Under the pieces are notes generated by a model. It saw only the letters and a list, made by a program, of their open reading frames with translations, was not told where the DNA came from and searched no databases. A DNA stretch of 6,194 nt from Deltaproteobacteria bacterium (lineage in GTDB: Bacteria; Bdellovibrionota; UBA1018). The position numbers and the translations under genes were made by a program. Each line of letters begins with the position of its first letter. The stretch's first letter is position 1. Positions 5,977 to 6,194 of the stretch are shown here, piece after piece. The stretch covers positions 1-6,194 of the forward strand of contig JACQAU010000113.1 in assembly GCA_016194835.1 (NCBI GenBank), given 5' to 3'.

Positions 5977-6021
5977 GCTCGTTTCAAATCTCCTTTATTT
6001 TGACGGAGGGAGAGAGATTTG
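5977..6021. repeat. 45-bp direct repeat, proximal copy overlapping the tRNA-Ser 3' end
   Basis: This copy contains the genuine tRNA 3' end (6004-6021) and the 27 nt beyond it. Within and just past it, TTCAAATCTC (5983-5992) is the reverse complement of GAGATTTGAA (6014-6023), so the downstream flank of the tRNA transcript could pair with the T-arm and compete with tRNA folding. Confidence 0.9.
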
Positions 6022-6090
6022 AACTCTCGATGCCGTTTCCAGCATACACGCTTTCGAGGCGTGCTCCTTCAACCACTCGGACATCCCTCC
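6004..6090 (-). tRNA. tRNA-Ser, anticodon CGA
   Basis: A complete class II tRNA on the - strand. The acceptor stem pairs GGAGGGA (6090-6084) with TCCCTCC (6011-6005), followed by discriminator G (6004); CCA is not encoded. The D-arm is followed by an anticodon stem CACGC/GCGTG with loop CTCGAAA, giving anticodon CGA, which reads UCG serine codons. A long variable arm (stem TGCTG/CGGCA, loop GAAA) confirms the serine class. The T-arm is GAGAG-TTCAAAT-CTCTC. The last 18 nt are duplicated 146 bp downstream. The 87-nt length is normal for tRNA-Ser. Confidence 0.95.
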
Positions 6091-6135
6091 TCCTAGCCTT
6101 GAGTCTATCATTTGAGCCAATCTGGAGTTCGTGCT

Positions 6136-6164
6136 ATAACAGTAGTGTGCCATTCATTTCACAA
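6136..6164 (-). promoter_or_regulatory. Weak candidate promoter of tRNA-Ser
   Basis: TTGTGA (6164-6159) and TGTTAT (6141-6136) on the - strand are 17 nt apart, each matching four of six consensus bases. Transcription would start near 6129, leaving a leader of about 39 nt. The remainder of 6091-6194 shows no gene or repeat that I can support. Confidence 0.25.
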
Positions 6165-6194
6165 AACACCCTGACAAAAACTCTTTACGAAAGA

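Noticed and set aside
5831..6021. Complete integrated genetic element between the repeats
   Set aside because: Only 101 nt lie between the copies and no integrase or other gene is there, so at most it is a scar or a small repeat unit.
5831..6021. CRISPR array
   Set aside because: There are only two repeat copies, one overlapping a tRNA, with a 101-nt structured spacer; no array pattern or cas gene is present.

Overview
This is an AT-rich bacterial window with four complete protein genes on the + strand, two short - strand reading frames at the left edge and a tRNA-Ser on the - strand at the right edge. The envelope is probably Gram-negative, since several products carry export signals. A secreted elicitor-type transglutaminase next to a clostripain-family protease, together with SixA and PPK2, would fit a delta-proteobacterium-like or Bdellovibrio-like predator. 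That placement is inference from gene content and AT bias only.

Left edge (1-522). Two - strand genes lie 25 nt apart and probably form an operon. The upstream one (470-247) is a two-helix small membrane protein with cysteine clusters at both ends. Its well-placed Shine-Dalgarno/GTG start and its main frame are joined only if one -1 shift occurs at an in-frame A-AAA-AAG heptamer. The downstream one (221 to beyond base 1) is an exported protein cut by the window edge. A near-consensus promoter on the + strand places the +1 on the ATG of the next gene, suggesting a leaderless mRNA.

Middle (523-2262). A SixA-type histidine phosphatase (523-1026) is followed by a 135-bp structure: two perfect 33-bp inverted arms around a 69-nt, GC-richer head that itself folds into small hairpins. 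A class I-like polyphosphate kinase 2 (1294-2262) follows. Both enzymes handle phosphate groups, but the window gives no direct sign of co-regulation.

Right half (2395-5830). An exported GP42-type transglutaminase (2395-4101) overlaps an exported C11/clostripain-type cysteine protease (4067-5830). The stop codon of the first and the alternative GTG starts of the second sit in one hairpin, suggesting translational coupling. A secreted cross-linking enzyme with a coiled, charged N-terminal region co-made with a secreted Arg/Lys-type protease suggests proenzyme activation or joint remodelling of a surface; this is a hypothesis.

Right edge (5831-6194). tRNA-Ser(CGA) is on the - strand. A 45-bp direct repeat containing the last 18 nt of the tRNA plus 27 nt of its downstream flank recurs 146 bp further on, ending exactly at the protease stop codon. 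This resembles the tRNA-tail repeats of the E. coli tyrT locus or a small attachment-site duplication. Bases 6091-6194 hold no gene that I can support, only a weak candidate tRNA promoter.
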